Assembly (NCBI RefSeq): GCF_022539315.1
Contig: NC_066314.1
Location: 53,753,180-53,817,179 of the forward strand
Length of the DNA stretch: 64,000 nt
Direction of reading: 5' to 3'
DNA from: Serinus canaria
Lineage: Eukaryota; Chordata; Aves; Passeriformes; Fringillidae
Part shown: positions 22,439 through 33,889 of the stretch, piece after piece
How positions within the stretch are numbered: the first letter of the stretch is position 1
How the letters are laid out: each line of letters opens with the position of its first letter
Position numbers and translations under genes: made by a program
The notes under the pieces: model-generated
Told to the model about the DNA's origin: nothing
Seen by the model: the letters and a program-made list of their open reading frames with translations, nothing else
Databases searched by the model: none

Positions 22439-23073
22439 TATTATAAATGATCAACGAGAAAGCCAAATTAATAAATGCGAAAGATTTTATTTTTGCAACG
22501 AAGATATGGTCCTTGTTAGCCACAGTCAAAGAGAGGGTGTTGAGCCCAGGATCGGTGAGGGGTGAACATAGATCTGACCTCTATTGCAGCGAACCTCCCT
22601 CTGTTCACAAATGCTGTCTCCAGCAGGGCTGTTTAATACAGTTTTTTATACCTGAGACAGAGGTGCCCCCATTTATTTCGTCACCCGGCATATGTATGAA
22701 GTTTCTTTTCACTGTACAGGGCTGGACAATTGCTGTTTCTTGGGAGGTAGCAGGCGTTGATCATGTCAGGAGAAGTTGGGTATTCAGATGTATGTTCTTG
22801 ATGACTTCATTTATCTTGATTGATGATACTTATCAAGTGCTGATCATCCTTGGATGTTCCAGGGTAGTTCCAGGGGATGCCCATCTCCGCATCTTTTATT
22901 AGTTTAAGGAGGCATTTTTTCCTGCTGCCACCAGGAGTTTTGCAACTTCTGTGTGGTAATCTGTCTCTAGGTGGTCCGTGGTCATAGGCTCATTGGATAT
23001 TTAATTTATTTTACAATTTTTATTTTTATACATTTTCCCCTTAAGCATGAATTACTTTACATTATGTATTACA
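22439..23073 (-). mobile_element. Solo LTR, family A, copy 2 (inverted)
   Basis: Reverse-oriented copy of the LTR at 29012-29671. On the plus strand it begins TATTATAAATGATCA, corresponding to a mutated terminal dinucleotide (TG to TA), and ends GCATGAATTACTTTAC...ATTACA. It is flanked by ACTC on both sides (22435-22438 and 23074-23077). Length is 635 bp. On the minus strand a TATA-like motif and an AATAAA-type signal occur at the same relative places as in the other copies. Confidence 0.9.
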
Positions 23074-23077
23074 ACTC

Positions 23078-23885
23078 CAATCCCTGTATTATCTGTATTG
23101 TCAACTTGCTTGATGATGTTTTGGAATTGTAGAATATTTGGAGAGTTTTAGCTTTTATTTGGATGTTAAATGTGGGGATTAGGAATTCTTGTGAATGTCT
23201 CAGCTTTGTTTTTCATCTTGAAGCCTCTACCCTTCATATTTCAGGAGAAAAATCTTAAAAGTGCTAATCTTTGATGGTAGAAAAAAATCAAAAGGCATGT
23301 GAGAGAGCCAATTAATATTCTAGAATTTCAGAGTCCTTATATTGTGGTTTATGTCTTGTGATTGATACCTTCTCTTGTGATTTTAGGGTATTCATCTATA
23401 CCAATACATGATGAAAATTTCACCATCTGAGTTTTTTGCCTTTTTTTTCCCCCCTACTCCTTGTGCTTATATTGGATGACTGCAGGAAAAAAAGGGTGGT
23501 AGTGGGGAATGCGCACAAGACACAGATTTGTTGATCACATAATGGTGTCAATTGTTCCCTGCAGAGCAGTGAATGTTTCAGGGACTTAATTGTCCTCCAC
23601 ACTGAGTAACATGCTTTGTCTTGTACAGGGGTAAATCGTCCTTTCAGAAGGAGAAAGACATGATTTTTGTCTTAGTGATCTGCTTTTTCTTGGAGCTGGT
23701 TCTTCCTTGGCATTATAAAAATGAGTGAAATAGATTTTGTATGGATATGATGTCTTTCCTTTTCAAAAGTGATTAAGATAATGCTATAAATGTTTAAGGT
23801 AATGCAAGGAATTTCCATAGGCCAAATTTCAGTCTTAAGGGACCGAGATCATTGTTCCTGATAAAGACTTTCAGAAACACCCTAT
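23078..23885. other. Intergenic, segment 6
   Basis: About 800 bp between two LTRs. No gene, internal retroviral sequence or other repeat was recognised. Confidence 0.6.
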
Positions 23886-24522
23886 TGTAGTATATGGTAG
23901 AGATAATTCATGCTATATATGTGTATAAAACACTGTAAAATCTAAGTAATGTCTTTGACAACCCTGGCTGGGAGTGGAGTCTTATTTCTATTCAGTTAGT
24001 TCCCGGACAACGTTAAGATAATATCAAGTCTGTTAATGTAAGAATGAAACCTTCTCGGGCCATGATTGCTGATTTCCATGGAATGTCTAAGCAACTCACG
24101 AGGACCTGCACCTGGGAAGATTGCATCTACCATACTCAAGCACCGGCGCCATTCTGCTACATGTGAATGCAGGCTCTTCCGAAGAGTTCAGACAACCATC
24201 CAGACATCTGGACTGACTTTTGTGTATTTCTGCACATGTATGGCCCCAGCTCTACATGTGAAGGGACACAAAGGAACATTCGGTCATTTCTGCCTCAGGC
24301 AGAATAAACTGTATATAAGCTAGCTGCATGAAGCAGTCATTGTGAACCACTGGGGAGAGGCTGACACGTTGTCAGTCGGATCTTGGTTCACCCAGCACTG
24401 ACTCCCGGGGTCGACGCTGCCTTGGCTGTGGTGGTTTTTGAAATTCTATTTTTGTTAATGATCTTATAAATCTTTGTTAAATTTTATTATAAATTTGGCT
24501 GCCGATTTGATCATTTCTAACA
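23886..24522 (+). mobile_element. Solo LTR, family B, copy 2
   Basis: It starts TGTAGTATATGGTAG and ends TGATCATTTCTAACA (637 bp), with CTAT on both sides (23882-23885 and 24523-24526) as a 4-bp target-site duplication. It contains 'actgtatataagctag' (TATA-like) and the family B core near the end ('ttcacccagcactgactccc', 'gacgctgccttggctgtgg'). It is diverged from copy 1, so the two are independent insertions. Confidence 0.9.
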
Positions 24523-26505
24523 CTATTATTCAATGGGAACTGGCATCTCTCTGCAGTTCAGTGGAATTCATAGCACTATTCCCAAGTTTTTTCAACTGTT
24601 TTGTTTGTTTGATAGATTAGTATTTACATTATGCTGCTTGATAGTTTTTTTTAATGAATTTTGATGGGTTTATAAAAAACACAGTGTATAACAAACCTTA
24701 CAGCTTTTTAGTGAAATCACAACTTTGGCAAATTGTATTGATGCGATCATGCATGCATTAGGTTCCTGACAGTGTTTAGGCACCTTTAAGATTTGACATG
24801 ACATCATTTGGGTGAGTAGAAAACACACCAACAACTGAGCACTCATCACATTGATTATATGCTGCCAAATGATAATTTACCCTTCTGTTTTGTTTCTGAT
24901 TATTGATAGTATCCATCTCTGCCTTGTGCTATTTAAACTGCTGAAGTGGTAGGAGATGCTGGTGAAGGGAGGAAGGAATATGGATGATGCTGCATTCTAG
25001 GAATAGCAGCAGTGTTAAATATTTAAACCTGGCCCTAGCTCTGGTATCTGGAGTTAGAGATAAGCTTTGAAAACCATAAAAAGTGGAGAGAAATGCACTT
25101 TAGAGAGGCAACCTAGGAGCTCAGTTCATCAAACTTAAACAGGGGATGGTGGAGAATTGTCTTGAACTCATTATTCAGGAAGGGATGTAGAGAAAGTTTG
25201 GTAATAGGTCTTTCTTAAGGTGCTGTCTGAAGCTTAAGCTAGCAGAAACCCGAGTTAGAGCTAATGTTTTTAACATGGTGTAGCTTTAATTGTCAGAACA
25301 GTTTGCTAACAGTTGTGTTGAAATTTTAAGTGAACTCCTGGTGCTGTTCTTGTTTGAAAAATAATTAATTTGGGACAAACCTACAGGAGTCAGCCTTGAA
25401 CACAGAAGCTCCACCTGGCTCCTGAGTTGGGCATTTTATAACAGTTGCAACCCTGGAAGACAACCTGCTTGTTCAGGAGCATCTCAGGAAATCTGTCATT
25501 AGTAAATGTCTTAATTAATAAATCCCCCAAGGCCCTAGACCACCCCTGTGTGTGGAGCAGAGGATGTTAATTAATTTGCCCTTACTTACATGCTTGTGAC
25601 GCAAATATACAGAGTATTGTTTCTGTCTTACTGCACAAGAGGGAGAAGGGGGAAATTGGTTCTCAAAGCAGCAGCATGGGGTCTGTGTTTGCTCCCTTTC
25701 TGTAATGGCAAAGCCTTGCTCTGCAAAATAACCACTCGGGGATTTTAATTCTCATCTGGGAAACTGTTGCTCTTGTTTCAGTTGCCAAAACTGTTGAAAT
25801 TCCTGGGCTCATTTGGAAGATCAGTTGTGATTTAGGATTAGAATCACAGGCACTTATGAGAGAGATGATTGAAAATCAGAACTTTGGTTTTTTTGGTAAG
25901 AACACACATGAGAAAAAATGATTCCCTCTACTTATTCTCATCTGTCTCCCCACACTAAGAGGATATTTTGCATCTTTTGGCTGTTCCTGTTTATTTTTCC
26001 TCCTTTCTCACTATATTAATATTTTCCTGTCAGGACAAATTTAATTAGTGGATGAATTCAGATAGGTGCATTTATCCACATATACACCACAGATTGGTGT
26101 ATATCTGCACATGCATGCATTCATCATGCTTGATTAAACCTCAGATTAAAAGTTAAAAGACCAACCAAGGACATTTTTCTTATCTGAGATTTGGAGCTCT
26201 CTCTATCTGAGGGTGGCTGGCTCATTTAGTAATTAATTATTATACTGAATCTACAGAGTCACTAGGTGAATTGTTACTGCAACTGTTTTACAGACCTGCA
26301 GCCCAGAAGTGTTGGCTACTCATTATTTACATGGTTTCAGCTAAAGACATTTCAGCAGCCATGCATTTGGACAAATTTAATCCCAAGGGGAGGGATGATC
26401 TGCTTTTAAAGCAGGGAGTTGGAAAACTGACTTGATATCATGCTGCATAATACAGGCTCTCATTTTCTCTTATTATATTAATGGAAAAACTCCTTTGCAT
26501 TTTAT
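24523..26505. other. Intergenic, segment 7
   Basis: About 2 kb with no recognised gene or repeat. Confidence 0.6.
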
Positions 26506-26509
26506 GTTT

Positions 26510-27189
26510 TGTTATGAACAAAAAAAGGGTTACCCATTTTTTTTCCCAAAAGTTGTAGAATTACAAGTTTAACCAGTTCTGGCAGAGGAGTGCTTTTGTT
26601 AGCTGCTTGTTGTAATCATCTGTTAAGTATCAGGTCGTTAGCCATCTATGGTTGAGAATTCACTCTAGTGTATCAGCATCACCCTGCTTGTGGCCAGGTG
26701 GGAGGATGGCATCCCCGCCCAGATGGTAGAGAGGAGGGGACCAGGAGTTGATATGCAGATAAGTTTGGAGCCAAGATGCAATGGGGCAAGCCCCCATTCC
26801 AAACACTGTTAATAAACCCCTAAACCAGTGAGCCAATATGGAATTCAGAGATCAGTCTCTGGACATCAGGGGTGAGGTGAGAAGCCAGCCGAGACTCCGA
26901 AAACCTTGCTGGCCCCTCATTGCAACTTAGGAGGATGTTGGTTGGAGCCACGACCCGAGACTGACCACTCAAATGGGGGATTCTGGGATGTATGCCTCTG
27001 TTTGTTCTCGTGAGGTCAGACCCCCAGCTCTGCCCTCTGATGGACAAAGCTGCATTTGCCTCCTCCTCTGAGACACTCCAGGGAGCTGCGACGGCCAACC
27101 CGCGGATCTGTTAGGCCTCCTAACCTTGAGCTGATCACTTCTAATGAAGGCATCAAAAAGGAGAGATATCTCCTGCCTTGTTTATATCA
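26510..27189 (+). mobile_element. Solo LTR, family C, copy 1
   Basis: It starts TGTTATGAACAAAAAAAGGG and ends CTCCTGCCTTGTTTATATCA (about 680 bp). It shares 'ttgttgtaatca', 'atggttgagaattc', 'gaggatggca' and the 3' segment 'aaggcatcaaaaaggagaga' with the inverted copy at 30074-30706. A 5-bp duplication with one mismatch is possible (TGTTT left, TGTTG right). The polyadenylation signal position has decayed to AATGAA. No internal retroviral region follows. Confidence 0.8.
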
Positions 27190-29007
27190 TGTTGTGTTTT
27201 GTTTTGTTTTGAATTTCCCTTCAGCAGCCTTATGGTGATTTTGTGGTGGTGGAGTGGTTGGTGTCTGATGTCAGTGCTGATGTTAAATTACGACAAAGAT
27301 GCTGAAATGTTTTGCTGTCTCCAGAACAGGTTCCAAAACCTCCCACAGGGTAATTGTGAATAACATGCATGTATTGGGTGCCCTGCTTACAAAATCTTGT
27401 GCCTATAAATACACCCTATAAACCAATAAGATTTTGGAGTTTTAACTAGTTGGGGGTGGGGGGGGGGGAATAGGAAAAACACCATTCCAGGGCCTTGGCT
27501 GGCTCTCTGTATGCAGGGAATTTCAGCCTGGGGTGGAGGTACATGACATTAGCAAGCAAAAGAGAGAGGGCAATGAGGGCCTGTCTCCAATCTCTTCCCG
27601 GAGGAGGCTGGAAGTGGGCGATGCTGTTCTGCCATAGGAGCACACGCCCTTCCTGGGAATGCAGTGTAGTTGCCCTGTAGAAGCTGGGTGCATCTTGTCG
27701 AGGTGATACCTCACTTACAAAAGGAAGGAATCGTCCACAAACCAGGCGAAAAATCATCTTCCCCCCTGCCCTTCTGTTTAATTTCTGGCGGCTCTATGTA
27801 ATGTAATGTAATGCAAATGTGTAGGCTTTTGGCTCTTCAGCCAGCACAGAGTAGAGTAGTGCCGCTGATGTCAGCAGAGCAGTACTAGCTGGCACCAGCT
27901 GAAAATTATATTGTGCAGCTCTGGTGTCCTTATTCCCTGCATATAGAGGACAGGTATTTTGGTTTGATGTGATGCTGCAGACTGCAGGGCTTACAGGATG
28001 CACCTTGGCTCATAAACTCCAGGTCTGGATGCTACCTGGCATGTTTGGGGCCTGAAGTGCAGCAGCCAAGAGCATCGCTTCACTGGCTGCAGCCTGTGGT
28101 CCTTGTGGCTCGGCTGACTCCAGTCATAACCCCAGGAAGGGCTGTGAAATTGGAAATCCCCATGAGCTTGCCACCAAGGAAGGACCTAAATTGGTAAAAA
28201 GTTTTATCTTGGATAATGCCCTTCCCTACCCAGTCAGGAGGGAGTGTTCAAGTGTTGGCTTTGCCGTGTGAACTTCCCAGCCTGTGCAAGGATGTCCAGA
28301 GGCTGGGGGCTTTCAAATGCCAGGTGAAGGTCTTTAGTGCCTCCCATCCTCTCTGAGGGGTGTCTTTCTTTAAACTGTAATTGTTAACTGTGCCAGGAAA
28401 AGGAGCTGAGCGCTGATGACTCCCAAAATGCACTAAAGCCCCTGCAATTCATAGGAACTAGAGCTGTAGCCCCTTTCCTTTCCTTTCCTGTTTTTTTTTT
28501 TTTTGGCCCGTCTCCTGGTTCTTTTGCTTTGTTTCACTGTTGGATCTGTAATGGGAAAGTAAATTTGAATCTCACTTATGGAAAAACACTGAAACATACC
28601 TTCTTGCAGACTGGGATAGGATAAAGAAACCTGTCTAGTTGATTTTATTTTATTTATGTGTTTTTTGTTGGTTTGTTTTTTGGGTTTCTTTTTGACCAAA
28701 AAGTAGGATTCTGGTGGCTAGCAGCAGTTGCTTAGGAAAGGAGAAGTAAGAAATGAAGTGTAACATTAAAGGATGGGATTTCTGCTTCTAATACACAGCA
28801 GGGTAAAGACTTTCTAAGCCAAAAGCTGTCTTTGATTCATCACTTGATCCCTGTCATGCAGGGGCCCTTCATTAGTTTGTCTGACTCCTTGACACTGTGA
28901 CCTGTGCTGAGACCTTCCAGTTCTGTGCTTTAAAGGCAACAACCCCCTGAGGATTTTATTGCTTGCTCCCAGCCTTTACCCTGAGAGAAGTGAGGAGCAC
29001 TGATTTC
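27190..29007. other. Intergenic, segment 8
   Basis: No recognised gene. It contains a G-rich tract at about 27451-27468, and a (CCTTT)n stretch followed by a T run at about 28470-28504. The minus-strand frame 27446-27757 (103 codons) has no recognisable features. Confidence 0.6.
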
Positions 29008-29011
29008 CTAC

Positions 29012-29671
29012 TGTAATATGTAATGTAAAGTAATTCATGCTTGGAAAGTAAAGAAAAGTAATTGATGTGTGGAAAATGTATAAAATAAAAATTGTAAAAT
29101 AAATTATACATGCAACAAAAATCCAAAGAGCCTCAGACCACGGACAGCCCAGAGACAGATTACCACAAAGAAGTTGCAAAACTCCTGGTGGCAGCAGGAA
29201 AAATGCCTCATTAGCAAGCAAAAGGACGTGGCTGGTGTGGAGATGGGCTTCTCCCAGAACCACCCAGGAACACCCAAGGACAATCAGCACTTGATAAGTA
29301 TCATCAATCAAGATAAATGAAGTCATCAAGAACATACATCTGAATACCTGACTTCTCCTGACATGATCAATGCCAGCCATCACCGAAGAAACCAACCCTG
29401 CACAGTATAAAGAAACTTCATGCATATGCAGGGTGACGAAATAAATGGGGGCACCTCTGTCTCAGGTATAAAAAACTGTATTAAACAGCCCCGCTGGAGA
29501 CAGCAATTGTGAACAGAGGGAGGTTCGCTGCGATAGAGGTCAGATCTAGGTTCACCCTCACCGATCCTGGGCTCTCTTTGACTGTGACTATCAAGGACCG
29601 TATCTTGGTCGTGAAAATAAAATAATTAGCTATTACTATTAATTTGGCTTTCTTGCTGATCATTTATAACA
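29012..29671 (+). mobile_element. Solo LTR, family A, copy 3
   Basis: It starts TGTAATATGTAATG and ends GATCATTTATAACA (660 bp) between perfect CTAC duplications (29008-29011 and 29672-29675). TATAAAAAA at 29467-29475 is the probable TATA box and AATAAA at 29617-29622 the polyadenylation signal, giving a normal U3-R-U5 layout. It is the best-preserved member of family A in the window. Confidence 0.93.
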
Positions 29672-29693
29672 CTACTTAATCTCTGTACTACTT

Positions 29694-29830
29694 GTATTGC
29701 CTCCTCCTCCGAGTCTCTCCAGGGAGCTGTGACGGCGAACCCGCGGATCTGTCGGGCCTCCCAACCTTGAGCTGATCACTTTTAATAAAGGCATCAAAAA
29801 GGAGAGATATCTCCTGCCCTGTTTATTTCA
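29694..29830 (+). mobile_element. LTR family C, 3' fragment
   Basis: It matches 27054-27189 closely ('ttgcctcctcctc', 'gagctgtgacggcgaac', 'aataaaggcatcaaaaagga', 'ctgccctgtttatttca') but lacks the 5' three quarters of the LTR. Unlike copy 1, it retains an intact AATAAA. Confidence 0.85.
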
Positions 29831-29982
29831 GCAGGACACACAAGGACCTTCTAGAATTCCTCTGATTTTCCAAGACTGGATATTTCCTCTGCTCACAAAG
29901 AAGTTGCTTCCTACCTCTGATCATAATTTTACCTTTTCTCTTTCTGTCCTTTCCTACATTTCTGAGTGCACTTTCCTTCATT

Positions 29983-29985
<3 letters not shown>

Positions 29986-30037
<52 letters not shown>
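29986..30037. repeat. Poly(T) run of 52
   Basis: Fifty-two uninterrupted T. This is far longer than the other T runs in the window (about 20-22). It lies between the family C fragment and the inverted family C LTR. It may be the tail of an antisense retroposed transcript, but nothing next to it could be recognised as a processed gene. The length may be unreliable in the assembly. Confidence 0.95.
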
Positions 30038-30038
<1 letters not shown>

Positions 30039-30073
30039 TGGCATTTGGGGTTTCTATTTACTCCAGATGCTGG

Positions 30074-30419
30074 TGAAATAAATAGGGCAGGAGATCTTTC
30101 TCCTTTTTAATGCCTTTATTAAAAATCAGCTCGGATGAGAGGAATCAACGGGTCGCGCTCACACCGCCGCCGCTTCCAGGAGTGGCATGGAGAAGGAGGA
30201 AAAGTGCAGCTTTGTCCACTGGTCTGCAGGCAGAGCTGGTTTTTTGGTTTGACATTTGGGGTCCTCTTTCTAGCCAATGTCTTTTTAGGTTAGGGTGAAA
30301 GGTAAAAAGGGTCTCAGCGAATACTGGATTCTGTTCCTGACATCTAGACATCACTTCAATCTCTTAATTCTGTGTTGGCTCTTGCTTGCCAGTCCTGTTG
30401 TCCCTTTGCCGTCGTGGCG

Positions 30420-30499
<80 letters not shown>

Positions 30500-30706
30500 C
30501 ATCCTCTAGGCAACAGCAGTGGGGGGGTACTCGACAAAAAAGGGGAATTCTCAACCATCAACAACAGGTAGTTAACGAAAAACTATTAACAGGTGATTAC
30601 AACATGAAACTATCAACAACAAATAGAACTCCACCCTGGCAGCAACTGGCCTAACCTGTGAACTCTGCAACCTTTAAAAAAAAGGGTAACTTTTCTACTC
30701 ATAACA
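30074..30706 (-). mobile_element. Solo LTR, family C, copy 2 (inverted, carries the GT tract)
   Basis: On the plus strand it begins TGAAATAAATAGGGCAGGAG and ends TTTTCTACTCATAACA. It is flanked by perfect CTGG duplications (30070-30073 and 30707-30710). In its own sense it therefore runs TGTTATGAG...TTTCA. The AATAAA signal (plus-strand TTTATT) lies near 30115-30120. The LTR contains a long GT/CA microsatellite at 30422-30498, placed near the 'gaggatggca' segment shared with copy 1. Confidence 0.88.
30422..30498. repeat. (GT)n microsatellite, about 38 units
   Basis: Uninterrupted GT over 77 bp, within the inverted family C LTR. The corresponding place in the copy at 26510-27189 lacks it, so the array expanded after the families separated. 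Confidence 0.97.
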
Positions 30707-30710
30707 CTGG

Positions 30711-33700
30711 AAACACTTTCTTTATATCCCATAAAATCAAACAGTGTAGTTGCCTGCAGAAATTAACTGATTTTCATGCAAATTGACTTTGCTCAGGATA
30801 GAATCCTTCAATTCAAACATACTTGTAGCAGGGCCAGGACTTATTGCATTCAGCCTGGTATTTGAACAAAGCAATGAAAAACTAATGTATTATGGATAAT
30901 TAGTCTCAAAAGTCCTTCCTGTCCTGTTGATGAGAATGGACTATAGATGTTTTTTTGGCAACACTTCATAGCTGTTAATATATTTTCTCCAGTGTCTCAG
31001 GTGTATTGTTTGGAAAATTACATGTCAGAAATGCCCAAGCTTCACAACATTGTACAATATCAGTCAATAAATGCATTCTTTAATTACCATTTCCTTATTT
31101 TTTGTGGGAGAAAAAAGGACCAGGATGAAAAAAGGAAGTTTGTTCCTTATGTGTCTATTTCAATTAATTCTGTTTGTTATGTTCCCCAAGGTTATTAACA
31201 CGCTTAAGAAGTGTCACAAGGTCTGGCTTATCTGACTACTGTTCTTATTTTTAAGGAATTTTCCCAGGTAATCTCACTCTACCTTGCCAAACAAAAAAGT
31301 GCAAATCAAAGCCCTGCAGGATTTAGACGTGCAAGAGGAAGTTGCCAAATAAAATTACTTATTTGGGACTCAGGAAATGAAAGGATTAGAATGGAGAAGA
31401 TGACAAGTGACCATGGTGATAGAAGATCTAACTCTCCCTATCCTGAGTAGTGCTGGCATTTCCATAAGGAAAGGTTTAAGGAACATCTGTCTGCAATCAC
31501 TCATGTTCAGGCTCTCAGGGCTAGGAAGGACCTGCTGAGATGTGGCAGCTGGATCAAAGTGGAGAAAACAATTCCCAGTCAGTGCAATGTGTTGCCTTCC
31601 AAGGCCTTTGTTAATCCTAGAAGTTATTGAAAATGTGAGGAATGGGACATGAAAAGTCAAGTAAGACTTGACAAACTCTGGTTTTTGTATGTATTTGCTC
31701 AGTGCTGTACACATGCCCATAGATTTGGTGCCCACTCTGCAAACAAGTCAGAGCAGGATGTGCTGTTCCAGAGGAACATTTCAAGGAGCAAATGTGTTGC
31801 TCTGATAGAAGGTGGCAAAATTCAAGTATTTTTTTCACCTAGAGAATAAACCCAGGGCATTACTAGCTCTGAATTTTTCTTTTTCCTTTACGGCAGCTGT
31901 TTAGGAAAAAAGGCTTAATGTTCTGTGGCCTTTGAGGTGAGGAGTATCTGACTATTCCCTTTGAATAACATTCTGTCAAATAAATATGCTGCCTGTTGGC
32001 CCAGCCAGTGAGATTTGTCACACATACGCATGTGAAATGTATTTCAAAGACTTAATCTGTCAGTTTTTAAAACTATTTCCCCTCATTGTACTTTCCTGGC
32101 AATTAAGAGTGCCTGATTTCCACGATAGCAATTTCATCTATTGTCTTGAGAATCAGGCGGATGTGACGTCTGCATTTTTATCTTTCCTCTTAAATGGACA
32201 AGAGTTCCTGGCTTGTACAAAAACAAGAGATTTCAGACCAAAGTAATTCCAGTCTTGACTTCTGAAGCACCAAGGGAACAATGGTGTTGTAGGCTAGAAG
32301 TGGAAACTGGAGGAGTTTTTTGCTCATGTGCAAGAGGAGTCTCACGCAGAAGAAGGTACTTTAGTTTCTAATAAAGCCAGTGATAAAACTGTAGATGGTT
32401 TTATACTGGCAGATCTTACTGGATTGTACTCTGATTTGTTAGTGACACCTGCTCCATTAGAATTAGGGGAAACTCCATCTGCAGTTCAGAACGGAGTGGA
32501 AGGTGGATGGGGACTGATGGGAAGGGATTTATAACTTGCCTTTTTTCTCTGCCTGCTTTGTAAAACAAAAGAGTTAGCAAAGATCATCAATATCTGATTC
32601 ACCACAATAACTGCATGCAGTGTGCCTGCACCAAAAATACAGTAGCAAGTGTGTATTCTGAGAATAATTATGCCTACTGTTTCCTTCACCATTCTTTGCA
32701 GTGTTTTTCCCATGCAGTTGGTACTTCTGAGCTGTCTTGCAGCCTTATGCTAGTTTGGGATTTGCAGCATTATATTATGAGCTATAGAATAGAATTTTCT
32801 TTCTTCTCCTGTCTTGTGTATGAGTCAAACTCAGTGTTTTATTTATGTGGCTAAGAGTTGGACCTACATAACTAACAGCAATAGTAGTGTGTGTCTATAT
32901 CTGATATCTCAATTTGTCTTTGCAAAATGCATTCTAGTCTTTAATTGGATGGTTCCTTTAGGAAAAGGTGTGACTGGTCTTCTGGCATTATTATATTAAC
33001 TTTGGTTTATTTAAGCTTCTCTAGTTGCTTATATGATTACTGAAATTAATTCCCTTAGATGGAGCTCCCTGCAGCTTTCATACTTAACAGTTGATGTTTT
33101 ATCACTGAACCCATGTAGTTCACCATCTGCATGACCCTCCTATCCTATTATTAATTGTTATTTTTAATGGCCTGGTCATCCTGGAGATAGTTTATAGAAA
33201 TATAGAAAACAAAGATTGACGTTCTGGTTGTAGAAAGGAGGAGGCAATGCTAAAACTGATTTTGTTGAATGAAAATTTTCACCCTGGGTCTCTAATCTCT
33301 GCACGATTTCCTCCCTTTCCTTCTTGCCCCTTATCTAAAGCATGTTATCACCCTGACATCAGTGGATGATGTGCTTAAAATGGTCTGCCAACAAACCTGC
33401 TGGCTGGTGCAGAACTTCTATGTTCTTTCTTTCCCTTTGTGGATGTTTGGGCAGGGTGCAAATCTTGTGCTGCAGAGGTGATTTCTACTGGAGCCAGCTT
33501 GGCTGAGCCAGTCTCAGGGGCATCGTCACATCAGGCTGGCTGAGAAATAATGTTGTGTGTTGAATGGCTTTGGGTGCAGAGTGTTAGCTGAGGGGAATTG
33601 GTATATGTGTCTGTGTTGGGTTGGATTTCCCATGGAGGTAGCTGACTTCTATTCCATGAGAAGTGAAAATGCAGGCAAAGAGTAATTGATAACTCTCCTA

Positions 33701-33889
33701 GATTATCTAGTTAAGGCAGGGTGGAGGGCAGCTGAATTACCACAACTGTCTGCATGGATTATGACTTTCTGAAATAAGCCTCAATAATAATTTTCCATAT
33801 AAAGAAAGGATAGAAAGTGATGAGGAGTTGTGAAACAGACTGTGTCTCAAACTAAGAATATTCTAAGCTGTCTCTTTGATTTTTAACAG
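30711..33889. other. VWF upstream region and intron 1 (exon 1 not identified)
   Basis: About 3.2 kb between the last LTR and the VWF start codon. In mammals the promoter and a non-coding first exon lie just upstream of exon 2, so both are expected here, but no convincing exon 1 could be assigned. The stretch 33308-33350 combines TTTCC/TTTCCT (ETS-like) with TTATCT and TTATCA (GATA-like) motifs. No CpG island and no recognised transposable element were seen. Confidence 0.5.

Noticed and set aside
29823..30044. Poly-lysine frame on the minus strand
   Set aside because: Translation of the 52-T homopolymer with LTR flanks.
30295..30654. Long VCVCVC / THTHTH frames on both strands
   Set aside because: Translation of the (GT)n microsatellite; not a protein.
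16993..30706. Possible intact provirus between same-family LTRs
   Set aside because: LTR pairs have different target-site duplications, and no gag, pol or env-like frames lie between them; they are independent solo LTRs.
33178..33215. 'ctggagatagtt' as the homologue of the mammalian VWF exon 1 GATA region
   Set aside because: The match is only about nine bases, with no supporting exon boundary, so I did not assign exon 1 to it.
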